Below are positions 24,702-33,094 of a DNA stretch of 64,000 nt, in pieces. The stretch spans positions 1 through 64,000 of the forward strand of contig CAZIWL010000001.1 in assembly GCA_964542755.1 (NCBI GenBank), in the 5' to 3' direction. This stretch comes from SKLM01 sp964542755. GTDB lineage: Bacteria; Chloroflexota; Anaerolineae; B4-G1. The notes beneath the pieces are model-generated. The model did not search any database, was not told the origin of the DNA, and saw only the letters and a list, made by a program, of their open reading frames with translations. Positions within the stretch are counted from its first letter, which is position 1, and each line of letters opens with the position of its first letter. The position numbers and the translations under genes are program-made.

Positions 24702-25490
24702 ATGCGTAGCTTGGTGATTCTACGGCGTGTGCTCGATCCGGCCGGCATCGTGGCCCACCGGCGGCTTAGACGCATCTTTGTCAACCGAGAGCGGTACCTG
24801 ATCGAACCAGCCGACCACTGTGCACTGGAGGCGGCCCTCCGGATCAAAGATGCGGTCGGTGGCAACGTGGTCGTCGCCTCGGGACAGCCCGAACCCGACG
24901 AGGACACGCTCCGCAGGGGCGTGGCAATGGGCGCCGATCGAGGGGTCTATCTTTGTGGCGAGCGGTTCGAGGAAGCTGACGACGCCGTTGTGGCACGGGC
25001 GCTGAGGGCCGTGATCCATGAGTTGGGAGCCATCGACCTGGTGATAGCGGGAGCCACGACCCTCGACACCGGGCAGGGCCAACTGGGAGGGCGACTTGCC
25101 GAGCTTCTGGGATGGCCGCACATCAGCGGCGCATTATCCGCGGAGCCGGGCGACGGGCGCGTGCGCACCGTTTGCCGCCGAGGCTCCGACTATATCATCG
25201 TCGAGGCGGATCTTCCGGCCGTGGTTCTCATGGCACCCGGGGCGTTGAAGCCACGTTACCCGGACGGGGTTCGCCTGATCAACGTCTATCGGGGGAACGG
25301 GGGAATGGAGGGCGTGGTGGAGCGATGGAAAGTGGACGAGCATCTGTCACTCACCGAGACCTCTCCCCTGCTGGAACTCATAGGGCGTGATTTCCCGCCC
25401 GAGCGAGAGCGGGGGGAGCTCATAGAGGGTACCCTCGACGACGTGGCCCGCACGGTGGCGGAGGCTCTGCGCAGTCGCCTGCGCGGATAG
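24702..25490 (+). CDS. etfB: Electron transfer flavoprotein, beta subunit
   Basis: A 262-residue ETF beta subunit. Its core has the AMP/FAD-binding fold: ALEAALRIKDAVGGNVVVAS, LRRGVAMGADRGVYLCGE near residue 67 and IDLVIAGATTLDTGQGQLGGR, matching the family's D..T.Q.G pattern near residue 125. It takes electrons from the acyl-CoA dehydrogenases encoded just upstream. The N-terminus (SLVILRRVLDP) is slightly unusual against the common K.VPD start. GGAGGGA lies 6 nt before the ATG. The alpha subunit follows after 9 bp. In some anaerobes ETF pairs take part in electron bifurcation. Nothing here decides that. Confidence 0.92.
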   Translation: MRSLVILRRVLDPAGIVAHRRLRRIFVNRERYLIEPADHCALEAALRIKDAVGGNVVVASGQPEPDEDTLRRGVAMGADRGVYLCGERFEEADDAVVARALRAVIHELGAIDLVIAGATTLDTGQGQLGGRLAELLGWPHISGALSAEPGDGRVRTVCRRGSDYIIVEADLPAVVLMAPGALKPRYPDGVRLINVYRGNGGMEGVVERWKVDEHLSLTETSPLLELIGRDFPPERERGELIEGTLDDVARTVAEALRSRLRG

Positions 25491-25499
25491 GGGGGAACG

Positions 25500-26531
25500 A
25501 TGGATGCCTCATACCTAGATCTGGTGATGGCGCAGCAGGAGGAGAGCTTCGAAGAGGCGACGGGAGGAGGCGGGCTGTGGGTCGTGGGCGACCTGGTCGG
25601 CGGGGAGATTGCCCCGGTGACGCTGGAGGCGATCGGCGCTGCCCGTTCCCTGGCTGACTCCCTCGGCGCGTACGTCTACGCGATTCTGCTCGGAGTGAAC
25701 GTGACTGAGCATGCTTATCTCCTTTATCAGGCGGGCGCCGACAGCGTAAGGGTGGCCAACGACCCTGCCCTGGAACGGTTCGCGGTTGAGCCCCACGTGG
25801 AGATTCTTGGGGCTCTGTTCGAGGAGGAAGAGCCAGAGATCGTTCTGCTAGGGGCAACGAAGACGGGAGAAGCACTCGCTCCTCGCTTGGCGCAGCGGAT
25901 GGACGGGGGGCTCATCGAGCACGTGACCGCGGTCAAACTGGACGAGATGACGCGCGCTGTGGAGGCCGCCTTCCCCGTCTACGGGGGCGAGTACTTCGAG
26001 ATCAGGGCTTGCCGGGAGGCGCGCCCGCAGTTGCTCACCATCGAGCCAGGCGCTTTCGCCCAGCCGTTCCTGGACGAGTACCGTCAAGGCGACCCCACGC
26101 TGCTGGATGTGGATATGGCGGCGCCTGGAGTGAGGTTCGTGGGGCCGGCCCAGGGCTTCCGTCCCCCGGAGGAACCGCTGTCTGAAGCGACAGTCGTTGT
26201 GGCCGCGGGGCGCCAGGCCGGGGATCTCGCGCTCGTCGAGGCGTTAGCGAACCGATTGGACGCCCATCTCGCGGGGGACCGTGGCGCCTGGGATGCTGGA
26301 CTTGTCGACGCGGGGCACATGGTGGACGTACGCGGGGTATCCATCGCTCCCCAGGTCTACGTGGCTGTGGGTATCCGCGGGGACACGTTCCACAACGGGG
26401 CGATGGAGGATGCCAGCTTCATCGTCGCTATTCATCCGGACCCTAGCGCACCTATCTTCGAACTGGCGGATCTATGTGTACAGGCTGACCCAGAGGCATT
26501 CCTTCCTGAGCTCTTGGCAGCCCTTTCCTGA
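25500..26531 (+). CDS. etfA: Electron transfer flavoprotein, alpha subunit
   Basis: A 343-residue ETF alpha subunit. The N-terminal half has LWVVGDLVGGEIAPVTLEAI and the family-like EIVLLGATKTGEALAPRLAQ. The C-terminal FAD domain has VVVAAGRQAGDL, then IAPQVYVAVGIRGDTFHNGA and SFIVAIHPDPSAPIFELADL, which correspond to the P.LYIA.GISG...H and IVAIN.DP.APIF segments. The QTG motif that usually precedes is replaced by VDVRG, so flavin contacts may differ. The N-terminus is about 20 residues longer than usual. It lies 9 bp after etfB behind GGGGGGAA and ends the acyl-CoA cluster. A terminator-like hairpin lies 77 bp downstream. Confidence 0.92.
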   Translation: MDASYLDLVMAQQEESFEEATGGGGLWVVGDLVGGEIAPVTLEAIGAARSLADSLGAYVYAILLGVNVTEHAYLLYQAGADSVRVANDPALERFAVEPHVEILGALFEEEEPEIVLLGATKTGEALAPRLAQRMDGGLIEHVTAVKLDEMTRAVEAAFPVYGGEYFEIRACREARPQLLTIEPGAFAQPFLDEYRQGDPTLLDVDMAAPGVRFVGPAQGFRPPEEPLSEATVVVAAGRQAGDLALVEALANRLDAHLAGDRGAWDAGLVDAGHMVDVRGVSIAPQVYVAVGIRGDTFHNGAMEDASFIVAIHPDPSAPIFELADLCVQADPEAFLPELLAALS

Positions 26532-26607
26532 CGTCCGGACGGGCCCAAAGCCGCCCCCCACCCCAGATCCCGCACAGACGCGCGTATGCGTGAAGCAGCC
26601 TGTTACA

Positions 26608-26637
26608 GCCCTCGGCTTGGGCCGGGGGCCTTATTTT
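26608..26637 (+). terminator. Probable terminator after etfA
   Basis: A 9-bp stem (26608-26616 and 26621-26629, one G-U pair) with loop TTGG, followed after a C by TTATTTT. Its position ends the acyl-CoA operon. Confidence 0.65.
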
Positions 26638-26946
26638 GCCACTCCCATCAACCTTGGAAGCGAACCGGCTCCGTCAGCATCTCACGCCACCGTCTCACCG
26701 CCTCTTGGCACTTCAACCATTGCGACTGCTGCCAGTCGAATTCTGCGGGCCATCTACGCAATCTGGCTGCCTTCTGTCCTGCTTCTGACCGAATGATGGG
26801 GCCCATTACAGAATACCTAGCCAAACCGTTCCGCACGCGCGAGCCGGTCGCTCGTTCCGCCCTGGTCTGATGCCATCTGAGCGGGACATAGCATGCCCGG
26901 CGATGGCACTACCGATGACACCCCTGCGCCGCGGCAGGCTGGTTGG
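26638..26946. other. Intergenic region, possible coding relic on the minus strand
   Basis: About 310 bp before the hypA promoter. A minus-strand frame at 26648-26836 contains a Trp-rich stretch (RRWPAEFDWQQSQWLKCQEA) that looks protein-like. It has no ribosome site and I cannot assign it. It may be a relic of a transferred gene. Confidence 0.3.
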
Positions 26947-26974
26947 TTGAGGCATCCGTTGAATGCGGTATAAT
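26947..26974 (+). promoter_or_regulatory. Promoter of hypA
   Basis: TTGAGG (26947-26952), 16-bp spacer, perfect TATAAT (26969-26974), about 50 bp before the hypA ATG. Confidence 0.7.
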
Positions 26975-27026
26975 CACGCGAGCGAAGAGACAAGCGTCGG
27001 AACTATGTCAAGCAGTCGTGAGAACT

Positions 27027-27368
27027 ATGCACGAGCTATCTATTACCGAGAGCCTACTGGGGATCGCTCTCCGCCACGCGCGAGAGGCGGATGCGGATCG
27101 CATTGTCCGACTTAACGTGGTCATCGGGGAGCTCTCGTCTATCGTAGACGAATCTGTGCAGTTCTACTGGGATATCGTCAGTGAGGGCACGATAGCCGAG
27201 GGAGCAGAGCTACATTTTGAGCGCGTAGAGGGGGTGCTCCGCTGCACAAAATGCGACCACGGCTTCCCGCTTGACCGGGATACCTTTGCCTGCCCCAAGT
27301 GCGGAGCAAGTGAGGTTGTGGTCGCCGCCGGAGACGACTTTCGACTCGACAGCATCGAGATCGAGTAG
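27027..27368 (+). CDS. hypA: Hydrogenase nickel-insertion protein HypA
   Basis: A 113-residue maturation factor that binds Ni2+ and, with the GTPase HypB, loads it into [NiFe] hydrogenase. The N-terminus is MHELSITESLL, with the Ni-ligand His2. The zinc-binding domain has CTKCDHGFPLDRD and CPKCG, two CxxC pairs near residues 73-93. ATG 27027 is chosen because the family always begins M-H-E. The longer upstream frame has no conserved sequence. It has its own TTGAGG/TATAAT promoter. hypB and hypC lie 1 kb downstream, separated by a relic. hypD, hypE and hypF are not in this window. Confidence 0.96.
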   Translation: MHELSITESLLGIALRHAREADADRIVRLNVVIGELSSIVDESVQFYWDIVSEGTIAEGAELHFERVEGVLRCTKCDHGFPLDRDTFACPKCGASEVVVAAGDDFRLDSIEIE

Positions 27369-27684
27369 TCTGCCAGGTGGTCTGGCGTCTTTTCCGGGAC
27401 CCGTCTACCGCCTATACACCCCATCAGTGCACGGGAGCGTCGACCATCAGGTGTGACCCCCTCACCCGCCTCGCACTCGATGCGCAGCGCCCCTCCATGG
27501 ATGCTGGTCCGCTCGTGCATGCCCGTGCCTACCGGTGAGTCCCGGCTTGCCGGAGGCGACTGAGTCGACGGATTGGCTCCGGGCGTCGCACCCTTGATCA
27601 CCGTCCTCCCCCATCATCTGCACGCTGTAGTGGCTGAATGAGTTCAGCACCTTGGCCTGCGAGACGCAAGCGCGAAGTCTCACG
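27369..27684. other. Intergenic region without a recognisable gene
   Basis: About 315 bp between hypA and the GAF-domain relic. I see no gene, hairpin or promoter that I can support. Confidence 0.35.
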
Positions 27685-28077
27685 CTATCCAGGGACTACC
27701 GGGTCGATCCGGAACCGTACCAGCTCCTCCTCGGGCGAGACTCGATAGGCCGAGCCAGAGACCCCCTTGAGCTCCGCGACCACGCTCGACTCCTGGGCCC
27801 GGATGATCTGTCTGGCATCGTAGCGCATACTCTCGTACAGCCGCGTGTTGTTGATGGCAATGCTTGCGTGTCGTCCGACGCCGGTCAGCGGAGAGACCTC
27901 GGTCGCAGAGACCCGTCTGACCTCCCGTCGGCGGCCGACAGCCAGCGTGTCGAAGGCCCGGTTGCGGTTCACGATCACTACTGCCACTACCCTGACCAGC
28001 CGCGCATCCAGGAAGGCCGGCACCGCGCTGTCGTGCGACGTGCAGCCGGACATGATGACCGGTCGTGCGGTTGCCAT
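27685..28077 (-). pseudogene. Relic of a GAF-domain sensor protein
   Basis: A 130-codon minus-strand frame ends like a GAF domain: VGRHASIAINNTRLYESMRY matches the usual A.QAAIAI.NARLYE segment, preceded by VAVVIVNRNRAFDTLAVGRR, which resembles the G.LVV.NR...F... strand. The rest of a GAF protein (upstream sensor half and any output domain) is absent on either side, and no ribosome site precedes the first ATG. The fragment lies antisense between hypA and hypB, splitting what is elsewhere often a compact hyp operon. It could still be translated as a small protein, but decay is the simpler reading. Confidence 0.5.
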
Positions 28078-28186
28078 CGCTTCCCGGCTACCCTTCTCCC
28101 GTGGAGACGGTGATGTCGGTCGGGCTTTGGGGAAGGATATGCAGATAGGAGTACCTTAGGCATCAGCGCCCTCCCGTCCTCCTACA

Positions 28187-28216
28187 TTGGACGATCCCCC
28201 TCAACCGTGGTAGAAT
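28187..28216 (+). promoter_or_regulatory. Promoter candidate for hypB-hypC
   Basis: TTGGAC (28187-28192), 18-bp spacer, TAGAAT (28211-28216). The leader to GTG 28422 would be about 200 nt. I see no gene in that leader. Confidence 0.45.
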
Positions 28217-28421
28217 ATCACAAGGTTATCTGAATTAAGTAAGGGATCGGTCGTCATCGTCTGCGATAGCCGTCAATCCAGTGTAGCTCTCTCTGCACGT
28301 CATGGTCCCCGATTGCTGGCACCTATCGCAGTATTCCCTGCCTGAGGATCGCCTGGCCCTTCACGCGTCTGTGTCTATGATGCCCGAGATAGCATAACAA
28401 GTAGAAAGAGGTACTACCCCA

Positions 28422-29072
28422 GTGTCTAAGACTGTATCGGTTGTTGAGAATATTATGAGCGCCAACGACCGGCTGGCTGCCAAGAACAAGGAAAGGCTGG
28501 ATGCCGCCGGAGTCGTTGCGATCAATCTTATGGCCTCACCGGGGGCCGGCAAGACCAGCCTCATCACGCGTACGGTGGAAGCCCTGCGAGACGATCTCGC
28601 CATTGGCGCGGTTGACGGAGACGTGGCGACGACGATCGACGCCGACCGGATCGCGGCCTCGGGCATACCGGCTGTCCAGATCAATACAGGAGGGGCGTGT
28701 CACCTGGACGCCGTTATGCTTCAGGAGGCTCTGCCACAGCTTCCTCTTGATGAGCTGGACCTGCTGATCGTTGAGAATGTGGGCAATCTGGTCTGCCCTG
28801 CCAGCTTCGACCTGGGCGTCCACCGCAGCGTTCTCATCGCCAGTGTCCCGGAGGGCGACGACAAGCCGTACAAGTATCCCGTGATGTACCGCGGTGTCGA
28901 CGCCGTTATCCTGAATAAGATCGACGTCCTGGATGCCTTCGACTTCGACATCGACTATTTCCGCAGGGGTGTGGAGGCGCTCAATCCCGGTCTGACATTC
29001 CTCTCCCTTTCTTGCAAGACGGGGGAGGGGTTCGAAGCTTGGCTCACTTGGCTGCGAGAGGAGACCTCCTAG
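28422..29072 (+). CDS. hypB: Hydrogenase maturation GTPase HypB
   Basis: A 216-residue SIMIBI-class GTPase that drives nickel delivery to [NiFe] hydrogenase. P-loop LMASPGAGKTSLI near residue 40; metal-site GGACHLDAVML near residue 92; ENVGNLVCPASFDLG near residue 125; base-recognition NKID in AVILNKIDVLD near residue 164. The His-rich N-terminal nickel store found in some HypB proteins is missing. The start is GTG 28422 with GAGG 13 nt upstream. ATG 28455 is a possible shorter start. hypC begins immediately after the stop, one base apart, so both are translated together. Confidence 0.96.
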   Translation: MSKTVSVVENIMSANDRLAAKNKERLDAAGVVAINLMASPGAGKTSLITRTVEALRDDLAIGAVDGDVATTIDADRIAASGIPAVQINTGGACHLDAVMLQEALPQLPLDELDLLIVENVGNLVCPASFDLGVHRSVLIASVPEGDDKPYKYPVMYRGVDAVILNKIDVLDAFDFDIDYFRRGVEALNPGLTFLSLSCKTGEGFEAWLTWLREETS

Positions 29073-29073
29073 T

Positions 29074-29322
29074 ATGTGCTTGGCTATTCCAGGACGCGTA
29101 ATCGAAACACAGGAAGGCGATCTTATGCGCATGGGCAAGGTGGACTTCGGAGGAGTTACTAGAGAGGTCTCTCTTGCCTACCTCCCAGAGGTGCGTGTCG
29201 GCGATTTTGTCATCGTCCACGCCGGGTTTGCGATCAGTCAGGTTGATGAGGCTGAAGCAGAGGAGACTTTTGACCTTCTGGTAGAGTGCGGAATCTTGGA
29301 GGAGGAGCTGAGACCTGCGTAG
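29074..29322 (+). CDS. hypC: Hydrogenase assembly chaperone HypC/HupF
   Basis: An 82-residue chaperone that carries the Fe(CN)2CO unit with HypD and delivers it to the hydrogenase large subunit. It begins MCLAIPGRVIE, with the essential Cys2, and contains DFGGVTREVSLAYLPEVRVGD and VIVHAGFAISQVDEAEAEET, both family signatures. Length is typical. It lies one base after hypB. The client is almost certainly the hydrogenase large subunit encoded at 34772-36061. Confidence 0.96.
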   Translation: MCLAIPGRVIETQEGDLMRMGKVDFGGVTREVSLAYLPEVRVGDFVIVHAGFAISQVDEAEAEETFDLLVECGILEEELRPA

Positions 29323-29560
29323 GACGACGCGTACACGAGCCCCTGTTCAATCTGCCAGTGAAGAATCCTGGCCCAACTGGGTGATAAGCATCAGATAGCC
29401 CGCAGGAAGACCCTCCGTTGATTTCCGATTGGACGCACGCCATACTCCCACGGGCCACTAGAAGGCCGCATCACCTCCATCTCCGCTCGGGTCGATTGCT
29501 CAGGCGCTCCCGGACGGGCGTTGTCTGTGGCGCGACGGCTTACGGGTGCCGCACGGACAC

Positions 29561-31498
29561 ATGAAGCTACAGACGAAGTTCAATCTAGGCATCGTTGTTG
29601 TCTTCGTCGTTTTGGCCGCCAGCATTGGCGCTCTTAGCATTCATTTCGTGAACGCCAACACGATTCGAGAGGCCAAGAATCGTGTCAGCATTTACACCAG
29701 GGCAGCCTGGGAGATTCACGACGGGAGAGTTGCACAGATTGAGGCAGCCCTTGAGGTGCTAGCCCGAACGCAGATGGTTGAGGAAGCACTGCAGCCACCT
29801 GCTGACGGGTGGGAGCTCCTGGAGGTCCGCGAGAAACTCGAGCGGATTCGCCGTGAGCAGGAGATGGACGTCCTAAACCTGCTGGCTCCGGACGGCACGG
29901 TGGTTCTCCGTACTCGGTATCCCTATGCTACCGGCGACAATCTGGCGGACGACCCGATCGTCCAGCAGCTGATCACGGGACAGGAGAACAGCGCCGGGAA
30001 TATCATACTCACAAGAGACCGCCTCGAACTCGAGGGCGAGGGGCTCATCGAGCGTGTCCTGACTATCGGGCCGGTGCCGCAGGCCATGTTCGCCGGTGCC
30101 GCCGTCCCGATCGTTCAGGGTGGTGAGATGATCGGCATCCTTGAGATGGGCACGTTGCTGAACGGCGCCGTTGAGGAGGTTGATCGCATTAGAGATGCCG
30201 TCTTCGCCAACGAGACCTACGAGGGAAAGCCCGTGGGTACCGCTACCTTATTCATGGGCGATCTTAGGATCTCGACCAATGTGTTAGACGACCAAGGGCG
30301 CCGCGCTGTGGGCACTCGGGTGTCGGATGAGGTGGCTGAACAGGTATTGGAGGACGGAGAAGCCTGGACGGGTCGCGCCTACGTGGTGGACACCTGGTAT
30401 CTTTCACAGTACGATCCCATTCGTGATCCGAATGGTGACGTCATCGGCATGCTCTACGTTGGGGAGTTGGAGGAGATATACCTCGATCTCCGTCGCCGAG
30501 CGGTGGCGATGTTCCTCGCCGTGGTCTTCGGCGGTATGCTGGTGGCCTTTCTCACCTTCTACTTCCTCACCCGAGGCGTGGTGCAGCCGATCAAGAAGCT
30601 TTCGGATGCGACCCAGCAGCTCTCAAGAGGGGATCTGACGTACCGGGTCGACATCGAAGTAAGGGACGATGAACTCGGCGAGCTGGGTTGCTCCTTCAAC
30701 ACGATGGCGGAACGGCTAGAGGAGCAGCGCCGCGAGATTGAACAGAACCAGCAGAGGTTGAAGCAACTCAACGATGAGTTGCGGACCACCAACCGCAACT
30801 ATATGGAGATGCTTGGTTTCGTCTCCCATGAGCTCAAGAATCCGCTGTCGTCGGCAATGATGAGCCTCCACACCGTGAAAGATGGCTATCTGGGCGAGCT
30901 GTCGGATGCCCAGCGGAGAAGCCTGGAGTCTGTGGCTAGAAGCCTCGACTACTTCCAGGAGATGATCAAGAACTACCTCGATCTTTCGCGCTTGGAGAAG
31001 GGAGAGTTGGAGGCTCACAAGCAGCAAGTCCATCTCCACTCGCAGGTTGTGGAGCCCGTCTTGGAGGGCCTTAGGAAGAGCCTTGAAGAGCGTGAGATGC
31101 AGGTCGTCGACAATCTTCCGGAGGATCTCGACGTGTACGCAGACAGCAACTTGCTGAGGATCGTGTATGACAATCTACTCTCCAATGCCATCAAGTATGG
31201 AAAGAATGGTGGGATGATTGAGCTGGACGGGAGTCTTGGCGACGGTTTGGTGACGCTGAGCGTCTGCAATGAGGGTCAGGGCATTCCGCCAGAGCAGATG
31301 CCCAAGCTCTTCAAGAAGTTCAGCCGCCTGGATAGCCCGGCATACGCGAAGGAGAAGGGCACGGGATTAGGGCTGTTCATCTGCCGTGAGATCATTCAGG
31401 AGCATGGCGGTCGGATATGGGCTGATTCAGAAGAAGGTGAATGGGTCAGATTCAGTTTTACGTTGCCTGATCAATCAAGGAGGTCAAACAATGCCTGA
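29561..31498 (+). CDS. Membrane sensor histidine kinase (Cache-HAMP-HisKA-HATPase)
   Basis: A 645-residue two-component kinase. Transmembrane helix 1 is at about residues 10-30 (GIVVVFVVLAASIGAL). A 280-residue extracytoplasmic region follows, with Cache-like motifs (VLNLLAPDGTVVLRTRYPY and YDPIRDPNGDVIGMLYVGEL). Transmembrane helix 2 (FLAVVFGGMLVAFLTFYFL) leads into HAMP, a coiled linker, HisKA with phospho-His in GFVSHELKNPLSS, and the ATPase with NLLSNAIKYG and GTGLGLFICREIIQEHGG. It should sense an external small molecule. ATG 29561 is preferred over GTG 29546, though neither has a strong ribosome site. The response regulator overlaps its stop by 8 bp. Its place between hypC and the hydrogenase genes suggests control of the island. 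Confidence 0.95.
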   Translation: MKLQTKFNLGIVVVFVVLAASIGALSIHFVNANTIREAKNRVSIYTRAAWEIHDGRVAQIEAALEVLARTQMVEEALQPPADGWELLEVREKLERIRREQEMDVLNLLAPDGTVVLRTRYPYATGDNLADDPIVQQLITGQENSAGNIILTRDRLELEGEGLIERVLTIGPVPQAMFAGAAVPIVQGGEMIGILEMGTLLNGAVEEVDRIRDAVFANETYEGKPVGTATLFMGDLRISTNVLDDQGRRAVGTRVSDEVAEQVLEDGEAWTGRAYVVDTWYLSQYDPIRDPNGDVIGMLYVGELEEIYLDLRRRAVAMFLAVVFGGMLVAFLTFYFLTRGVVQPIKKLSDATQQLSRGDLTYRVDIEVRDDELGELGCSFNTMAERLEEQRREIEQNQQRLKQLNDELRTTNRNYMEMLGFVSHELKNPLSSAMMSLHTVKDGYLGELSDAQRRSLESVARSLDYFQEMIKNYLDLSRLEKGELEAHKQQVHLHSQVVEPVLEGLRKSLEEREMQVVDNLPEDLDVYADSNLLRIVYDNLLSNAIKYGKNGGMIELDGSLGDGLVTLSVCNEGQGIPPEQMPKLFKKFSRLDSPAYAKEKGTGLGLFICREIIQEHGGRIWADSEEGEWVRFSFTLPDQSRRSNNA

Positions 31499-31901
31499 CA
31501 ACAAGGGAACGATCGTGGTTGTCGATGACGACGTCCAACTGGTAGAGTCCGTGACGACTTTGCTGGAGAGCGTCGGCTACGAGGTCTTCTCCGCCTACCG
31601 GGCAGAGAAGGGCTTCGACCTGGCCAAAGAGAAGCAGCCGGACTTGATCCTGTTGGACGTCATGTTCGCAGGCCCGCCAGGTCCAGACGGTTTCGAGATT
31701 TCCCGCCGAATCAAGACGGATGAGGTCTTAAAGGACACGCCGGTGGTGATGCTGTCGGGGGTCAAGAAGGTGCTGGAGCTGGGCTACGACGTCACCCCCG
31801 ACGACGACTTCATGCCGGTGGAGGCCTTCGTTGACAAGCCCGTCAAGCCCGAGAAGCTGTTGACGACCATTGACGAGGTCCTGGAAGCCAAGGAGTCGTA
31901 G
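31491..31901 (+). CDS. Single-domain response regulator
   Basis: A 136-residue stand-alone receiver domain. Acidic pocket VVDDD near residue 12; phospho-acceptor Asp in LILLDVMF near residue 60; Thr/Ser switch in VVMLSGVKK; and conserved Lys in FVDKPVKPEKLL. There is an insertion (AGPPGPDG) after the phosphorylation site and a longer loop before the Lys (LELGYDVTPDDDFMPVEA). No DNA-binding output is attached, so it must act by protein contact or phosphorelay. AAGGAGGT lies 6 nt before the ATG. It overlaps the kinase gene, so the two form a pair. Confidence 0.95.
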   Translation: MPDNKGTIVVVDDDVQLVESVTTLLESVGYEVFSAYRAEKGFDLAKEKQPDLILLDVMFAGPPGPDGFEISRRIKTDEVLKDTPVVMLSGVKKVLELGYDVTPDDDFMPVEAFVDKPVKPEKLLTTIDEVLEAKES

Positions 31902-32049
31902 AAAGGCTGGCGGTCGTTGTGCGACTCCCGTCGTCGGTGAAGACCGGAAGACCGCAACGACAATCACGTGGTGCGGTCGGAAGCGCGCGAGCTTCCGGCA
32001 AACCGGTATCTTGAGAATATGATGAGAACACTATCGCGAGGAGACTGAT

Positions 32050-33081
32050 ATGAGTCTGAGGATTCTGGATAAGGATGCGGTAGCCCCTCTGGTCGAAGCC
32101 CTATTGGCTGACTACCGGGTCGTCGGGCCACAAGCGAGGGGGTCCAAATTCGCCTTTGACCCCGTGAAAGACCCGGCTGACCTGCGGCTCGACTATGACA
32201 CCACCATCCTGCCCCCGAAGAAGGTTTTTCAGCCGCAGCAGGAGCGACTGGCCACGTTCACCATGGGTGAAGATCCCGAGGTGGAGCCGTTGATCGAGGT
32301 GGAGCCGACGGTCTTGCTGGGTATGCACACGTGCGATCTCCGCGCCCTGAATCTCCTGGACAAGGCATTCACAGAGGACTACCCCGACGCGCACTACTTG
32401 TCTCGCCGAGAGCAGACCCTCATCGTCAGCCTGGAGTGTCTGGAGCCCTGTGACGATGAGTCGTTCTGTAGGAGCATGGGCACCCTGACGGCGGACGAGG
32501 GGTTCGACCTTCATCTGATCGATCTCGGCCAGGTCTTCGCTGTGGAAATCGGTTCCGATGAGGGCGCGCAACTCCTGGCCGACTACGCCGACGTGCGCGA
32601 GGCGACGGCAGAAGAGGTCCAGGAGAAGGAAGAGCGGCAGGCCTCAAAGATCAAGCATTTCGCGGATCGGCTCAATTTCGATGCCGATGAGTTGCCGGCT
32701 CTGCTTGGTGACGCCTACGATCATGAGTACTGGGAGGAGCTGGAGGAGCGTTGTTTCGCCTGTGGATCGTGCACCAACGTCTGCCCGACGTGTTATTGCT
32801 TTAACGTCGTTGACGAGGTCAATTTCGCCCTCACCGAGGGCGAGCGGATCCGCCATTGGGACTCCTGCCAGTTGCCCGAGTTTGCCCGAGTGGCCGGAGG
32901 GGAGAACTTCCGCGAGGATCGCGGTGCCCGTCAGCGCCATCGGTTCCTGCGTAAAGGGAAGTATCTCTATGAGAGATTCGGTGCTCTGGGCTGTGTCGGG
33001 TGCGGTCGCTGCATCCGCACCTGCCCGGCCAGCATCAGCATCCTCAAGGGATTCAACACGATTCATGCGTCACTGCGTTAG
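32050..33081 (+). CDS. hydB: [NiFe] hydrogenase group 3b, beta subunit (4Fe-4S electron carrier)
   Basis: A 343-residue soluble subunit of a sulfhydrogenase-type enzyme. The N-terminal 220 residues match the HydB/AsrA fold (LLGMHTCDLRALNLLDKAF). Two cluster motifs follow: CFACGSCTNVCPTCYCF near residue 237 and CVGCGRCIRTCP near residue 318. They carry electrons between the hydrogenase small subunit and the flavin subunit. It is the first gene of the set beta-gamma-delta-alpha, the same order as hydBGDA of Pyrococcus soluble hydrogenase I. GAGGAG precedes the ATG. The 13-bp gap to the gamma gene shows one operon. About 150 bp separate it from the response regulator. Confidence 0.95.
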   Translation: MSLRILDKDAVAPLVEALLADYRVVGPQARGSKFAFDPVKDPADLRLDYDTTILPPKKVFQPQQERLATFTMGEDPEVEPLIEVEPTVLLGMHTCDLRALNLLDKAFTEDYPDAHYLSRREQTLIVSLECLEPCDDESFCRSMGTLTADEGFDLHLIDLGQVFAVEIGSDEGAQLLADYADVREATAEEVQEKEERQASKIKHFADRLNFDADELPALLGDAYDHEYWEELEERCFACGSCTNVCPTCYCFNVVDEVNFALTEGERIRHWDSCQLPEFARVAGGENFREDRGARQRHRFLRKGKYLYERFGALGCVGCGRCIRTCPASISILKGFNTIHASLR

Positions 33082-33094
33082 GAGGTAACGGACC

